The notes beneath the pieces were generated by a model. That model saw only the letters and a list, made by a program, of their open reading frames with translations, ran no database searches and had not been told where the DNA came from. Of a DNA stretch of 64,000 nt, positions 63,436-64,000 are shown in pieces. A program made the translations under genes and the position numbers. Source of the DNA: Xaviernesmea oryzae (GTDB lineage: Bacteria; Pseudomonadota; Alphaproteobacteria; Rhizobiales; Rhizobiaceae); assembly GCF_900177415.1 (NCBI RefSeq), contig NZ_FXAF01000006.1, positions 644,001 to 708,000 of the forward strand. The letters run 5' to 3'. Every line of letters begins with the position of its first letter. The stretch's first letter is position 1.

Positions 63436-64000
63436 ATGACACCGATCCTGTTTTATGGCGTGCCGGAAGGATGTTCGTTCGGCTCGATCGTGGCGCTCGA
63501 ATGGACGGGCGCGCCCTATCGCCTTTGCCGCGTCGACATGCCCGGCGTGGTTTCGAGCGCCGCCTACAGGCCGGTCAACCCGGTGGGCGAAACGCCGTCG
63601 CTGATGCTGCCGGACGGCCGGGTGATGAGCGAGGGCATGGCGATCCTCAACCACATCGCCGCCCGTTCGGTCGGCAAGGGCTTCGGCTTCGACCCGAAGT
63701 CGGAAAAGTTCGACCGGCTGAACCAGATGCTGGCTTTCTTGAACACCGGCTTCTTCAATGCCTTCAGCCCGCTCTGGCATACGGTCGAACACGAGTTGGA
63801 GCCGCAGGCGAAGGAGGCGCTCCGTGCCTATGGCATCGCCAAGGTGGAGAAGGCCCATGCCCATCTCGAAAAGCTGCTCGGCGGCCGCCAATGGCTGCTC
63901 GGCGACGAGAAGAGTTTTGCAGACGCTTACTTTGCCGGCATCGCCCGCTGGAACGATTTCCACCAGGCCGTCGACCGCAAGAAATTCGCAGGCCTCGACG
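63436..64000 (+). CDS. Glutathione S-transferase, 3' end cut by window
   Basis: 188 residues are visible, MTPILFYGVPEGCSFGSIVALEWTGAPYRLCRVDMPGVVSSAAYRPVNPVGETPSLMLPDGRVMSEGMAILNHIA, a thioredoxin-fold GST N-domain with the VGETPSL and S-E-G pattern, then a helical C-domain with WLLGDEKSFADAYFAGIARWNDF. The frame is open at the right edge. ATG 63436 follows AAGGAGTGAAGAT. Divergent LysR gene is the probable regulator. Confidence 0.88.
   Translation, partial: MTPILFYGVPEGCSFGSIVALEWTGAPYRLCRVDMPGVVSSAAYRPVNPVGETPSLMLPDGRVMSEGMAILNHIAARSVGKGFGFDPKSEKFDRLNQMLAFLNTGFFNAFSPLWHTVEHELEPQAKEALRAYGIAKVEKAHAHLEKLLGGRQWLLGDEKSFADAYFAGIARWNDFHQAVDRKKFAGLD

Overview
The window is a piece of an alphaproteobacterial chromosome, very probably from the Rhizobiaceae (Rhizobium/Agrobacterium/Ensifer/Shinella group). 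This rests on high GC, an MbfA-type ferritin-like iron exporter, a PmtA-type phospholipid N-methyltransferase beside dnaN, a Pho-box-preceded ugpBAEC operon, a complex-I NDUFA9-like protein near uppP, and GC-rich palindromic intergenic repeats of rhizobial type. No rRNA, tRNA, CRISPR array or complete prophage was recognised. Most of the window is core genome with a few accessory patches.

Layout. 0-2.1 kb: 3' end of mbfA, a tandem palindromic repeat, a transglutaminase-like peptidase and an alpha/beta hydrolase. 2.1-7.9 kb: infC (AUU start), rpmI-rplT and pheS-pheT, with an attenuator-like RNA switch before pheS and a two-gene DUF4160/DUF2442 module between pheS and pheT. 8-13.6 kb: an M15-like protein, an NTF2-like protein, two aldo/keto reductases, a Gfo/Idh/MocA oxidoreductase, GtrA, and an isolated gene for a spike base protein of gene-transfer-agent type. 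13.9-20.7 kb: xseA, a flavodoxin-fold oxidoreductase, a secreted cyclase-like protein, an M29 aminopeptidase, ybaK, and two toxin-first toxin-antitoxin modules, each with a perfect palindrome abutting the first start codon. 20.9-28.9 kb: assorted enzymes, an AraC regulator with a secreted hydrolase-SnoaL pair, ogt, an arginase-fold protein and guaA. 29-35.7 kb: mtnN-like and PaaI genes, then the most interesting accessory system: imelysin, di-haem DUF1111 oxidoreductase, a second imelysin with an altered motif, and a Tat-exported DUF1513 protein, preceded by an Irr-box-like site. 35.7-46 kb: rsmB, rlpA-like, an SDR gene with a palindromic repeat inserted in frame, queG, GST, uppP, NDUFA9-like, DUF1330, beta-helix, pyrF, phosphatase. 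46-64 kb: pmtA, dnaN, rsmI-yraN, ugpBAEC (phosphate-starvation glycerol-3-phosphate import), gshB, comM/yifB, cysK, dps, dut, prfC, a threonine dehydratase divergent from an ArsR regulator, a LysR regulator and a truncated GST gene.

How the genes work together. Translation and tRNA charging (infC-rplT, pheST, rsmI, queG, ybaK, prfC, rsmB) are the largest group. Iron appears repeatedly (mbfA, imelysin operon, dps). Phosphate-responsive import (ugp) and phosphatidylcholine-type lipid methylation (pmtA) lie close together. Short repeats are unusually rich: three related GC-rich inverted elements (34.0, 38.6 and 60.8 kb), a 9-copy CTATTCG heptamer array, a 100-bp tandem repeat, and several near-perfect hairpins. 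All functions are inferred by reading the sequence; no database search was run.
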